From: Herbidospora cretacea
Lineage (GTDB): Bacteria > Actinomycetota > Actinomycetes > Streptosporangiales > Streptosporangiaceae
Length of the DNA stretch: 64,000 bases
Direction: 5' to 3'
Assembly: GCF_001570605.1 (NCBI RefSeq)
Contig: NZ_BBXG01000002.1
Coordinates: forward strand, 342,549 to 406,548
Shown here: positions 1 to 8,189 of the stretch, piece after piece
Layout: the number at the start of each line of letters is the position of its first letter
How positions within the stretch are numbered: the first letter of the stretch is position 1
The notes under the pieces: model-generated
What the model was told of the DNA's origin: nothing
Seen by the model: only the letters and a program-made list of their open reading frames with translations
The model's database searches: none
Position numbers and translations under genes: made by a program

Positions 1-257
1 TGCTGCTCACGTTCATCCTGCTGTTCGGCGGCTCGATCCTGATCGCCTCCTCGCTCGACTTCATCGGCCTCGGCCCGACCGACGCGGTCTCCCTCGGCCT
101 GATGCTGCAACAGGCCCACCAGTGGAGCGCGATGCACCTCGGCCTGTGGTGGTGGTTCATCCCGCCCGGGGCCGGGATCACCCTGATCGTCGGTGCCCTG
201 TACGTCGCCAACGTCGGCCTCGACGAGGTGTTCAACCCGAAGCTGAGGGAGCTGTAG
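1..257 (+). CDS. Opp/Dpp-type ABC transporter permease, C-terminal part only
   Basis: The window opens inside this gene; about 84 codons of the C-terminus are visible in the frame ending at the TAG at 255-257. They contain a hydrophobic helix, an IGLG turn typical of DppC/OppC-like permeases, and a last membrane helix followed by the short cytoplasmic tail NPKLREL. Such permeases form half of the membrane pore of a binding-protein-dependent importer. The stop codon overlaps the GTG of the following ATPase by one base, so the two are translationally coupled. Downstream sugar enzymes suggest the cargo is an oligosaccharide rather than a peptide; that is inference. The binding protein and the other permease must lie upstream of the window. 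Confidence 0.85.
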   Translation, partial: LLTFILLFGGSILIASSLDFIGLGPTDAVSLGLMLQQAHQWSAMHLGLWWWFIPPGAGITLIVGALYVANVGLDEVFNPKLREL

Positions 258-1201
258 TGACTCTGGAAGTCGACGACCTCAGGGTCTACTACCGGACGTT
301 GAAGGGCGACGTCCAAGCCCTCGACGGTGTCTCCTTCGGCCTCAAGGACGGCGAGATCCTGGGCCTGGCGGGGGAGTCGGGCTGCGGCAAGACCACCCTC
401 GGCAAGGCGCTGATCAGGCTCGACGGCCGGATGAAGCACGTCGGCGGCTCGGTGACGCTCGACGGGGAGACCCTCCCGATCGGCGACGACGTCAGGATGA
501 ACCCCTACCGGTTCAAGCAGGTCTCGCTCATCCCGCAATATTCGATGAGCGCGATGAACCCGACCCGCAAGATCGGCCGGATGGTCCGGGAACTGCTCGA
601 ATCGCGCCGCGAGAAGCTCGACCTCACCGAACTCCACCACCGCCTGGAGCTCGTGGAGCTGCCCAAGGACGTGCTCGGCAAATACCCGATCGAGCTGTCG
701 GGCGGCATGAAGCAGCGCATGGTCATGGTCATCTCGACCCTGCTCAACCCGTCGCTGCTGATCGCCGACGAGATCACCTCGGCCCTCGACGTCTCCACCC
801 AGAAAGCGGTGGTCACGACGCTGAAGGGCTTCCGCGACCGGGGCTTCGTGAAGTCGATGGTCTTCATCACCCACGACATCTCGCTGACCAACCAGCTCGC
901 CGACACGATCATGGTCATGTACGCCGGGAAGCTGGCCGAGAAGGCCCCGGCGGCCACGGTCGTGAACGCGCCGAAACACCCGTACACCCAGCTTCTGATC
1001 TCCTCGCTCCCCGAGGTGGGGGTCCGCTACGCGGACAAGCGCCTCACCGGGATCCCGGGGAACCCGCCGTCGCTGCTGAACCCGGTGGCCGGGTGCCGGT
1101 TCCGGGACCGCTGCCCGCTGGCCTTCGACAAGTGCGCCGAGGAGCCGCCGCCGGTCGAGGTCGAGAAGGACCACGTCGTCGCCTGCTGGAAGGCCGCCTG
1201 A
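257..1201 (+). CDS. ABC transporter ATP-binding protein, DppD/OppD type (possible oligosaccharide importer)
   Basis: A 314-residue ATPase that powers import through the preceding permease. Visible motifs are Walker A GESGCGKTT near residue 43, signature LSGGMKQR, Walker B LLIADEITSALD and the switch His in FITHD. The C-terminus carries the Cys-containing oligopeptide-type tail (GCRFRDRCPL), usual in DppD. Walker B continues ADEITS instead of the more common DEPTS, a variant shared with the second ATPase. I chose the GTG at 257, which overlaps the permease stop and precedes the conserved LEVDDLRVYY start; a longer reading frame extends upstream but runs inside the permease gene. Cargo is inferred from context: a beta-mannosidase, a ROK kinase and ManA follow directly. 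Confidence 0.9.
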   Translation: MTLEVDDLRVYYRTLKGDVQALDGVSFGLKDGEILGLAGESGCGKTTLGKALIRLDGRMKHVGGSVTLDGETLPIGDDVRMNPYRFKQVSLIPQYSMSAMNPTRKIGRMVRELLESRREKLDLTELHHRLELVELPKDVLGKYPIELSGGMKQRMVMVISTLLNPSLLIADEITSALDVSTQKAVVTTLKGFRDRGFVKSMVFITHDISLTNQLADTIMVMYAGKLAEKAPAATVVNAPKHPYTQLLISSLPEVGVRYADKRLTGIPGNPPSLLNPVAGCRFRDRCPLAFDKCAEEPPPVEVEKDHVVACWKAA

Positions 1202-1980
1202 TGCTGAAACTCGACGGGGTCACCAAGGTCTACCGGATCGGTGCGTTCGGCGGGCAGACCATGACGGCGGTCGACGAGGCCGGTTTCGAGATCAAGCCCG
1301 GCGAGGTCGTTTCGCTGATCGGTGAAAGCGGCAGCGGCAAGAGCACGATCGGCAAGATGGTGCTCCGTCTTCTTTCGCCGACCGCCGGAACCATCTCCAT
1401 TGACGGCCACGACATCAAGAAGATGGGCAAACGCGACTACTACCGCAAGGTCCAGGGCGTCTTCCAAGATCCGTTCAGCTCCTACAACCCGGTCTTCAAG
1501 GCCGACCGGGTCTTCGGGATGATCCGCGAGGTCTATTTCAAGGGCGTCCCGGACAAGGAGTGGACGGCCAAGATTGAGGCCGCGCTCGACGCGGTCAGGC
1601 TGAGCCCGGGGGCGGTGCTGAACAAGTTCCCCCACCAGCTCTCCGGCGGCCAGCTCCAGCGGCTGCTGATCGCGCGGGCGCTGCTGCTCGACATCGAATA
1701 CCTGGTCGCCGACGAGATCATCTCGATGCTGGACGCGTCCACCCGCATCGACGTGCTCAACCTGCTCGCCGATCTGAAGCTGCGCGGCCTCGGGGTGCTG
1801 TTCATCACCCACGACCTCGCGCTGGGGAACTACATCAGTGATCGGACGGTCGTCCTCCACAAGGGAAGGATCGTGGAGTACGGACCCACCGACGCCGTGT
1901 TCGAGCAGCCCGAACACGCGTACACGCGCAAGCTGCTGGCGTCGGTGCCGCAACTGCACACGAAGTGGGAGGACGCGTGA
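1201..1980 (+). CDS. ABC transporter ATP-binding protein, DppF/OppF type
   Basis: Second ATPase of the importer, 259 residues, pairing with the preceding subunit. It has Walker A GESGSGKST, signature LSGGQLQR, Walker B LVADEIISMLD and FITHD. ATG at 1201 overlaps the previous stop (TGATG), and its own stop overlaps the GTG of the beta-mannosidase, so the four proteins are made as one coupled block. The C-terminal oligo_HPY extension is short, ending soon after HAYTRKLLASVP, and has no Cys cluster. Dpp-like ATPases of this kind are known in oligosaccharide importers of Thermotoga and archaea as well as in peptide importers; sugar transport is therefore a reasoned guess from the neighbours. Confidence 0.9.
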   Translation: MLKLDGVTKVYRIGAFGGQTMTAVDEAGFEIKPGEVVSLIGESGSGKSTIGKMVLRLLSPTAGTISIDGHDIKKMGKRDYYRKVQGVFQDPFSSYNPVFKADRVFGMIREVYFKGVPDKEWTAKIEAALDAVRLSPGAVLNKFPHQLSGGQLQRLLIARALLLDIEYLVADEIISMLDASTRIDVLNLLADLKLRGLGVLFITHDLALGNYISDRTVVLHKGRIVEYGPTDAVFEQPEHAYTRKLLASVPQLHTKWEDA

Positions 1981-4340
1981 TCAGGACGCTGCACGAGAAC
2001 TGGACCGTCACGGCCGTCTCGTCGACCGGGCAGCCACGCCCGGTGGTCGCGGGGCTGGCGGCGACGGTGCCCGGATGCGTGCACACCGACCTGCTCGACG
2101 CGGGTGTGATCCCCGACCCCTATCTCGACGACAACGAGAACAAGCTGAAATGGATCGGGCGCACCGACTGGTCGTACGAGACGAGCTTCGACTGGACCGA
2201 CCCCGGCGACCAGCGGGCCGACCTCGTCTGCGAGGGCCTCGACACGGCGGCGACGGTGATCCTCAACGGCGTGCAGGTCGGCCAGACCGCCAACCAGCAC
2301 CGGGCCTACCGCTTCCCGGCCCGCCACCTGCTCCGCGAGGGCAGGAACACGCTGAAGGTGCTGTTCGAGGCGCCCTACGGCTACGCCGAGAAGCAGCGGG
2401 CCGCGCTCGGCGACCGGCCGGGGGCCTACGGCGAGCCCTACCAGTTCATCAGGAAGATGGCCTGCAACTTCGGCTGGGACTGGGGCCCGACCGTGGTCAC
2501 CTCGGGCATCTGGCGGCCCATCTACATCGAGACCTGGTCGGGCGCCCGGCTCGCCCAGGTCCGCCCGCTCGTGACTCTGGAAGGTCACGACGGGAAGGTC
2601 CGCGTCCACGTCACCGTCGACCGCGCCGCCCAGGCGCCGCTCACCGTGACCGCGTCCGTCGCCGGGGTCGAGGACCGGGTACGCCTGGCGCCAGGCGAGC
2701 GCACCGCCGTGATCACCCTGACCGTGCCCGAACCCGACCTGTGGTGGCCTCGCGGCTACGGCGAGCAGGCCCTCTACACGCTGACCGTGGCCGTCGACGA
2801 CAGCGTGTGGTCGCGCGAGATCGGCTTCCGCTCCCTGGAGCTCGACCGCGAGGCCTTCCGGCTGAAGGTCAACGGGCAGCCGGTGTTCATGAAGGGCTTC
2901 AACTGGATCCCCGACGACTGCTTCCCCAACCGGGTGACCAGGGAGCGCGTCGCCGAGCGTTTCCAGCAGGCCGTGGACACCGGCGCCAACACGCTGCGCG
3001 TCTGGGGCGGCGGCCTCTACGAGAGCGAGGACTTCTACGCCCAGGCCGACGCCCTCGGCGTCATGGTCTGGCAGGACTTCCCGTTCGCCTGCGCCGCCTA
3101 CCCCGAGGAGGGGCCGTTCCGGGCCGAGGTCGAGGCGGAGGCCCGCCAGCAGGTCACCCGCCTGTCGAGCCACCCTTCGCTGGTGCTGTGGTGCGGCAAC
3201 AACGAGAACATCGAGGGCCACGCCGACTGGGGCTGGCAGGACACCCTCGACGGCCGTAGCTGGGGCGCCGGCTTCTATTTCGACCTGCTCCCCCAGATCG
3301 TCGCCGACCTCGACCCGACCCGCCCCTACTGGCCGGGCTCGCCCTATTCGGGCAGCCCCGACGCCCCGCCGAACGACCCGTCCCGCGGCACCACCCACAT
3401 CTGGACCGTCTGGAACCGCGAGGACTACACCTTCTACGGCACCTACACCCCGCGCTTCGTCGCCGAGTTCGGCTTCCAGGGCCCGCCCACGTGGGCGACC
3501 CTGCGGCGCGCGGTCTCCGACGAGCCGCTGACGCCGACGTCGAAGGGCGTGCTGCACCACCAGAAGGCCCACGACGGCAACGGCAAACTCCTGCGCGGCC
3601 TCGGCGACCACCTGCCCCAGCCCGGGAACTTCGACGACTGGCACTACTACACCCAGCTCAACCAGGCCCAGGCGATGGCCTTCGGCGTCGAGCGCTTCCG
3701 CTCGCTGATGCCCTACTGCATGGGCACGATCGTCTGGCAGCTCAACGACTGCTGGCCGGTGACCTCGTGGGCCGCCGTCGACGGCGACGGCCGCAAGAAG
3801 CCGCTCTGGTACGCCCTGCGCCGCAGCTTCGCCGACCGGCTGGTCACCTTCCAGGACCCCTCGACCGTCGCGGTCGTCAACGACACGTCCGAGGAGTGGC
3901 ACGCCGAGCTGTCGGTGGTCCGGCTGACGGTCGCCGGCGAGACGCTGGCGCGCGAGCGCTTCCCCGTCCGGCTCGCGCCCCGATCGGCGATGGCCGTCCC
4001 GCTGCCCGCCTCGATGGTGCCCGGCGACGTCGCGAAGGAGCTCCTCAGCGCCTCGGTCGGCGACCTGCGGACCCTGCGGTTCCTCACCGCCGACCTGCCC
4101 CAGGCGGCCTACGACGTGACGACGGAACGGCTCGACGACGGTGTCCGAGTGGAGATCACGGCCCGCACCCTGGTCCGCGACCTGGCGCTGTTCCCCGACC
4201 GCCTCGACCCGCTCGCGACCGTCGACGACATGCTCGTCACCCTGCTCCCCGGCGAGAGCGCGACCTTCGTCGTGACGGGAGAGGATCTCGTCCCGGAGGC
4301 CCTGACGGCCTATCCGGTGCTCCGCTGCGTCAACGAATAG
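1977..4340 (+). CDS. Beta-mannosidase, glycoside hydrolase family 2
   Basis: A 787-residue retaining glycosidase predicted to release mannose from the non-reducing end of beta-mannosides. The order is N-terminal sugar-binding jelly roll (to about residue 180), Ig-like domain, then the TIM barrel. The acid/base pair is seen as WCGNNENIEG with Asn409-Glu410, and the nucleophile as Glu497 in VAEFGFQG. The FNWIPDD and LRVWGGGLYE stretches are typical of GH2 mannosidases rather than beta-galactosidases. There is no signal peptide, so it acts in the cytoplasm on imported oligosaccharides. GTG at 1977 overlaps the preceding stop (GTGA); an ATG 12 bases earlier is possible but lies inside the ATPase gene. 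Length is normal for the family. Confidence 0.93.
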   Translation: MIRTLHENWTVTAVSSTGQPRPVVAGLAATVPGCVHTDLLDAGVIPDPYLDDNENKLKWIGRTDWSYETSFDWTDPGDQRADLVCEGLDTAATVILNGVQVGQTANQHRAYRFPARHLLREGRNTLKVLFEAPYGYAEKQRAALGDRPGAYGEPYQFIRKMACNFGWDWGPTVVTSGIWRPIYIETWSGARLAQVRPLVTLEGHDGKVRVHVTVDRAAQAPLTVTASVAGVEDRVRLAPGERTAVITLTVPEPDLWWPRGYGEQALYTLTVAVDDSVWSREIGFRSLELDREAFRLKVNGQPVFMKGFNWIPDDCFPNRVTRERVAERFQQAVDTGANTLRVWGGGLYESEDFYAQADALGVMVWQDFPFACAAYPEEGPFRAEVEAEARQQVTRLSSHPSLVLWCGNNENIEGHADWGWQDTLDGRSWGAGFYFDLLPQIVADLDPTRPYWPGSPYSGSPDAPPNDPSRGTTHIWTVWNREDYTFYGTYTPRFVAEFGFQGPPTWATLRRAVSDEPLTPTSKGVLHHQKAHDGNGKLLRGLGDHLPQPGNFDDWHYYTQLNQAQAMAFGVERFRSLMPYCMGTIVWQLNDCWPVTSWAAVDGDGRKKPLWYALRRSFADRLVTFQDPSTVAVVNDTSEEWHAELSVVRLTVAGETLARERFPVRLAPRSAMAVPLPASMVPGDVAKELLSASVGDLRTLRFLTADLPQAAYDVTTERLDDGVRVEITARTLVRDLALFPDRLDPLATVDDMLVTLLPGESATFVVTGEDLVPEALTAYPVLRCVNE

Positions 4341-4352
4341 ACAGGGGAAACC

Positions 4353-5279
4353 GTGACCGTCCTGGCGATCGACATCGGAGGTACGAGGTTCGCCGCCGCG
4401 ACGATCGAGCCCGCCGGGGTGATCACCGCCAGGCTGGAGATGCCGGTCGGCCCCGACCCCACGGCGACGCTGAAGGACCTGGTGGCGCGGATCGTCGTGC
4501 CGGGGCTGATCTCCGAAGAGGGGCTGACCGGGGTCGGGATCGGGGTGACCGGGCCGCTCGACGCGGTGTCCGGCACGGTGAGCCCGGCCGGCATCCAGGC
4601 CTGGCGGGACTTCCCGCTGGTCAAGACCGTGGCGGGGCTGCTCCCTGGGGTGCCGGTGCATCTCGCGGGCGAGGGGCAGATGATGGCGCTCGGCGAGTGG
4701 TGGCGGGGGCCGTTCTCGGAGGGGGCGCTGCTCGGGGTCGTCGTGTCGAGCGGCATCGGGGGCGGGCTGGTGATCGAAGGCCGGCCGCACCTCGGGCCGA
4801 GCGGCAACGCCGGGCACATCGGGCACATCCGGGCCGGTGAGGGCTGGGAGTCGTGCCGGTGCGGGGCCGTCGGCTGTGTGGAGACGATCGCGTCCGGGCC
4901 GTCGATGGTGCGGTGGGCGCTGGCCAACGGCTGGCAGCAGGTGGTGGAGCCGACCTTCTGGGCCGGGCGGCCGGTCGACGCGCGGGCGCTGGCCGCCGAC
5001 GCCAAGCGGGGCGTCCCGGTGGCCGTGGAGGCGTTCGACCGGGCCGCGCTCGCTTTGGCCACCGCGATTCTGACGGCGGCGGCCCTGTTCGACGTCGACA
5101 ACGTGGTGATCGGCGGCGGGGTGGCCGCAGCGGGGTCGACGCTGCTCAACCCGCTGCGCCAGGCGGTGGCCGACCAGGCCGGGCTCGGGTTCCTGCGCCG
5201 CCTCCGGGTGGCGCCGACCACCCTGCGGCGCGACGCCGTGCTGTTCGGGGCCGCGGCCCTCGCATTCGGGTGCGAGTGA
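4353..5279 (+). CDS. ROK-family sugar kinase
   Basis: A 308-residue ATP-dependent hexose kinase of the ROK family. It shows the phosphate-binding DIGGT at residues 7-11, a GHIGHI segment followed by the ROK zinc motif CRCGAVGC with Cys168, Cys170 and Cys175, and a late nucleotide-binding glycine-rich stretch VVIGGGVA. No N-terminal helix-turn-helix is present, so it is a kinase rather than a ROK repressor. GTG at 4353 is preceded by AGGGGAAA at good spacing, 12 bases after the mannosidase stop. In this operon it would phosphorylate mannose (or glucose) released by the mannosidase, feeding the isomerase that follows. Exact sugar preference cannot be read from the sequence. Confidence 0.9.
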   Translation: MTVLAIDIGGTRFAAATIEPAGVITARLEMPVGPDPTATLKDLVARIVVPGLISEEGLTGVGIGVTGPLDAVSGTVSPAGIQAWRDFPLVKTVAGLLPGVPVHLAGEGQMMALGEWWRGPFSEGALLGVVVSSGIGGGLVIEGRPHLGPSGNAGHIGHIRAGEGWESCRCGAVGCVETIASGPSMVRWALANGWQQVVEPTFWAGRPVDARALAADAKRGVPVAVEAFDRAALALATAILTAAALFDVDNVVIGGGVAAAGSTLLNPLRQAVADQAGLGFLRRLRVAPTTLRRDAVLFGAAALAFGCE

Positions 5280-5327
5280 CATCCTGTTGGGACGCACAAC
5301 CGGTCACCGACTTACGAGGACGTATAC

Positions 5328-6410
5328 GTGGACCTGCTCACCAACCCGATCAAGGACTACAGCTGGGGTTCCCGCACGGCCATCGCCGCGCTGACCGGCC
5401 GTACCGCGACCGGACCCGAGGCGGAGATGTGGCTCGGGGCGCATCCGTCGGGCCCCTCGCGGCTTTCCCGGGACGGCGTGGACAACGCGCTCAACGAGAT
5501 CATCGCCGCCGACCCGGTGGGTGAGCTGGGGGCGGAGGTCGTCGAGCGGTTCGGCGAGCGGCTGCCCTACCTGATGAAGCTCATCGCGGTCGACCAGGCC
5601 CTGTCGATGCAGGTCCACCCGACGCTCGACCAGGCGGCCGAAGGGTTCCTGCGGGGCGACAAGAACTACTCCGACCCGTGGCCGAAGCCCGAGATGATCG
5701 TCGCGCTGACCCCGTTCTCGGCGCTGGCCGGGTTCCGGCCGGGGCCCGAGGCGGCCGGGCTGGTGGCGGCCCTCGGACTGCCCGCCCTCCAGCCGGTCGT
5801 CGACCGGCTGGCCGCCGACGACGTGCTGGGCGCGCTGCGGGTGCTGCTCGAACTGCCCGCCGAGGAGCGGCCCCAGCTGGTCTCCGACGTGGTGCGGGCC
5901 TCCGGCGATCCGCTGGTGGCGACGCTCGCGGCCACCTACCCGAGCGACCCCGCCGTGCTCGCGCCGCTGCTGATGCGCCACCACGAGCTGGCTCCCGGCC
6001 AGGCGATCTACCTGGGCGCCGGGGTGCTGCACGCCTACCTGAGCGGCTTCGGCGTGGAGATCATGGGCAGCTCCGACAACGTGCTGCGGGCCGGGCTGAC
6101 CCCCAAGCCGATCGACATCGAAGAGCTGCTCCGCATCACCGACCCCCACGAGCAGCCCGCCGAGATCACCCCCGTCGACGGCCTCTACCTGCCCCACTGC
6201 CCCGAGTTCCAGCTCCGCCGGATCGTCCCCGGCGAGGGCCGCGCCCTGCCCGGCGGGGTGCCCCGGATCGCCGTCTGCGTCGAGGGCGAGGTCGTGGTCG
6301 ACGGGCAGCTCACGCTGCGTCCGGGCGACTCGGCCTTCCACGCGGCCTCGGCCGGCGACTTCGAGGTGGCGGGCACGGGCGTCGTGTTCGTCGCCGAGCC
6401 CCGGCAGTAG
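5328..6410 (+). CDS. manA: Mannose-6-phosphate isomerase, class I
   Basis: A 360-residue zinc enzyme interconverting mannose 6-phosphate and fructose 6-phosphate. The type I signature is clear: YLMKLIAVDQALSMQVHP with His97 as a metal ligand, PKPEM supplying the Glu ligand, and LGAGVLHAYLSG holding the later His, followed by the C-terminal cupin. GTG at 5328 starts MDLLTNPIKDYSWGS, the conserved first strand. It lies 48 bases after the ROK kinase and completes the route from imported mannoside to glycolysis. The gene ends two bases before the convergent S4-protein gene. Start and family are both well supported. Confidence 0.95.
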   Translation: MDLLTNPIKDYSWGSRTAIAALTGRTATGPEAEMWLGAHPSGPSRLSRDGVDNALNEIIAADPVGELGAEVVERFGERLPYLMKLIAVDQALSMQVHPTLDQAAEGFLRGDKNYSDPWPKPEMIVALTPFSALAGFRPGPEAAGLVAALGLPALQPVVDRLAADDVLGALRVLLELPAEERPQLVSDVVRASGDPLVATLAATYPSDPAVLAPLLMRHHELAPGQAIYLGAGVLHAYLSGFGVEIMGSSDNVLRAGLTPKPIDIEELLRITDPHEQPAEITPVDGLYLPHCPEFQLRRIVPGEGRALPGGVPRIAVCVEGEVVVDGQLTLRPGDSAFHAASAGDFEVAGTGVVFVAEPRQ

Positions 6411-6411
6411 C

Positions 6412-6630
6412 TCACCGAGCGGCGACGACCTGGATCTCGAAACCGTCGCCGCTCACCAGGTGGCCGGGCCGGACCTTGAAGCGCTTGCGCAGCTCGACCT
6501 CGCCGTCGACCAGCACGTAACCCTCGGCGATCAGGTGTTTGGCCTCGCCGCCGCTCTCCGCGACGGACAGGTATTTCAGCAGGTCGCAGAGCGGGATGAA
6601 GTCGTCTTCCAGTTCAAAGGTCTCGCGCAC
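6412..6630 (-). CDS. Small S4-domain RNA-binding protein (YbcJ-like)
   Basis: A 72-residue protein that is essentially one S4 RNA-binding domain: FIPLCDLLKYLSVAESGGEAKHL, then GYVLVDGEVELRKRFKVRPG. This resembles the YbcJ/YaaA group of stand-alone S4 proteins, which bind structured RNA, probably ribosomal. No catalytic domain is attached. It faces the manA gene with only one base between the two stop codons. Its substrate is unknown. Confidence 0.85.
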   Translation of the reverse strand: MRETFELEDDFIPLCDLLKYLSVAESGGEAKHLIAEGYVLVDGEVELRKRFKVRPGHLVSGDGFEIQVVAAR

Positions 6631-6649
6631 CTCCCCAGCATAGGGACGG

Positions 6650-7150
6650 TCAGCGGTTGCCCGCCCAGACGAACAGGCCGGCGCCCGTCAGCAGCAGCCC
6701 GGCGCAGCTCGCCAGCGTGCGCAGATGGTTCCAGGGAGCCCATTTGGGCGCGAACTCGGCCCAGACCTGGGCGGCCCGCGCCGGGTCGGTGACGTCCCCG
6801 GCGGCCAGCAGCGCGTTGTTGAGCGGCACGTTGACGATCATCGTCGGCACGAACGCGCCCAGCACGTACACCGCCACCGCCCCGAAGAACAGCACCGCCG
6901 CCGTCCGCTGCCCCGAGCCCAGCAGCAGCACCCCGGCGACCGCCGCGACCAGCGGCGCGCCCATGAACGAGGCGAAGAAGAGCGGGTTGAGGATCTTGAC
7001 GTTGATCTGCTGCATCGCCGCGACGGCGTGATCGGCCCGCGTGGCGTCGAGCCCGGGGACGACGGAGACGGAGTAGGCGTAGAACAGCCCGGCGATGTTC
7101 CCCATGAGCAGCAACGCCAGCCCGGCGACGAAAGCAGTGAGTACAAACAT
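6650..7150 (-). CDS. DUF1772-family integral membrane protein
   Basis: A protein of about 166 residues with four hydrophobic helices and the DUF1772-type pattern: an N-terminal helix with GLFYAYSVSVVPGL, a middle NPLFFASFMG, and VPLNNALL in the third loop. Some members of this family act in oxidative tailoring of aromatic compounds, but most are uncharacterised, so no reaction is assigned. I prefer the ATG at 7150: an AGGA sits six bases before it, whereas the upstream ATG at 7156 directly abuts that AGGA. It ends 19 bases from the start of the S4 gene on the same strand. A structured repeat lies just upstream. Confidence 0.75.
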   Translation of the reverse strand: MFVLTAFVAGLALLLMGNIAGLFYAYSVSVVPGLDATRADHAVAAMQQINVKILNPLFFASFMGAPLVAAVAGVLLLGSGQRTAAVLFFGAVAVYVLGAFVPTMIVNVPLNNALLAAGDVTDPARAAQVWAEFAPKWAPWNHLRTLASCAGLLLTGAGLFVWAGNR

Positions 7151-7180
7151 GATCATTCCTGTCTAATGCTGTGTTTGATG

Positions 7181-7295
7181 GCCGCGCCTCCGGCGCGGCG
7201 GGGCTTGGCCGCCTTCATGTCCGGGCCTTCCCTCGTCGCTCCGGTTCGCTTCGCTCTCCTGCGCTCCTCAGTCCAGGCCCGGACGCGGCCAAGCC
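7181..7295. repeat. Structured intergenic element with nested inverted repeats
   Basis: Two stems are visible between divergent genes. Bases 7181-7188 pair perfectly with 7192-7199 around a TCC loop. Bases 7202-7228 pair with 7275-7295: the two arms are identical apart from a 6-base CTTCAT insertion in the left arm, enclosing about 46 bases rich in CGCTCC/CGCTTCGCTC. Neither stem is at the end of a gene, so this is not an ordinary terminator. The compact GC-rich form suggests an interspersed repeat, but only one copy is in this window. Confidence 0.5.
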
Positions 7296-7405
7296 ACGAG
7301 TGGCCGGCCTTACGACCACGTCAGACGGTAAAGAACTCAAGTCCCGCCGCGTATCCGACTTCGGGCTGGAGATGCTCCCCCTACGGGGGGAAGCCGGGGT
7401 GCGGC

Positions 7406-8179
7406 ATGATCTTGTGTTTGGTGTTCTTGCTGGTCACGCTTGGGTGGTATCTCCTCCGGGGGGTTTCGCAGTGGTCGTCGCGGGCTCGGCGGCTTGTGGA
7501 GGTCGGGGGGCCTTACACGCGGTTCGCGCATCAGTGGGTTCTTGCCGCGCCGGCGACGTTCACGTACGTCGTGGTGTTCGCCAGTTCGACGTTGTTGCAG
7601 CGGACGGGGCCGCCGGATCTGATCGACGTGCTGACGACTGTGCAGAGCACGAGCCTGGTGCGGTTGTCGGCCGATCCGCTCGTGGTGCTCGCCGACAGTG
7701 CGCTCTGGGTGTCGGATCGGGGGGCCTTTCTGACTTTCTACGTGGTCGTTTACGCGACCGTCGTCGCCTGGGCCGAGCAGCGTTACGGGACGCCGCGCAT
7801 CATCGTCATCGGGGTCTGCGGCCACGTGTTCGGGTCGCTGCTCACGGCGCTCGTGGAGTATCACGCGATCACCAACGGGCTGGCCCCGGCCCGGCTGGCG
7901 TTCAGCACCGATGTCGGGGTCAGTTACATCATGGTCGCGGGGGTGGCCGCCGCGGTGGTGCTGATGCGGGGGCGGTGGCGGGCGGCGGGGATCATCACGC
8001 TCGCCGTCGGGATCGGCGCGCCCTTGGTGATCGCGGACACGCTCTGGGACCTGGGGCACCTGCTGGCCACCGCGTGCGGTCTGGTGGCCGCGCTGACCTG
8101 CCTCCGGATGTCGCCGCCGCGCACTCCACCCGCTTTTGACCTGCGGAGATGGGGTATGTCCCCCTCGGTGACCGACTAA
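7406..8179 (+). CDS. Rhomboid-like membrane protein
   Basis: A 257-residue protein with six or more membrane helices. It resembles the actinobacterial rhomboid-like group: DVGVSYIMVAG has a Ser where rhomboid proteases carry the GxSx nucleophile, and DLGHLLATACGL later offers the His, so a Ser-His dyad in adjacent helices is possible. The loop HVFGSLLTALVEYH is also typical of rhomboid TM2. ATG at 7406 opens the first hydrophobic helix (MILCLVFLLV); the frame extends far upstream only as an artefact. The stop is 10 bases before the DUF2156 gene on the same strand, so they probably form an operon. Proteolytic activity is not shown. Confidence 0.65.
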   Translation: MILCLVFLLVTLGWYLLRGVSQWSSRARRLVEVGGPYTRFAHQWVLAAPATFTYVVVFASSTLLQRTGPPDLIDVLTTVQSTSLVRLSADPLVVLADSALWVSDRGAFLTFYVVVYATVVAWAEQRYGTPRIIVIGVCGHVFGSLLTALVEYHAITNGLAPARLAFSTDVGVSYIMVAGVAAAVVLMRGRWRAAGIITLAVGIGAPLVIADTLWDLGHLLATACGLVAALTCLRMSPPRTPPAFDLRRWGMSPSVTD

Positions 8180-8189
8180 GGGGGAGCGG

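Noticed and set aside
1830-5297. 1155-codon open frame on the minus strand
   Set aside because: It lies opposite the mannosidase and ROK kinase genes; its product is Arg/Gly/Pro/His-rich with no domain, a shadow of high-GC codon bias.
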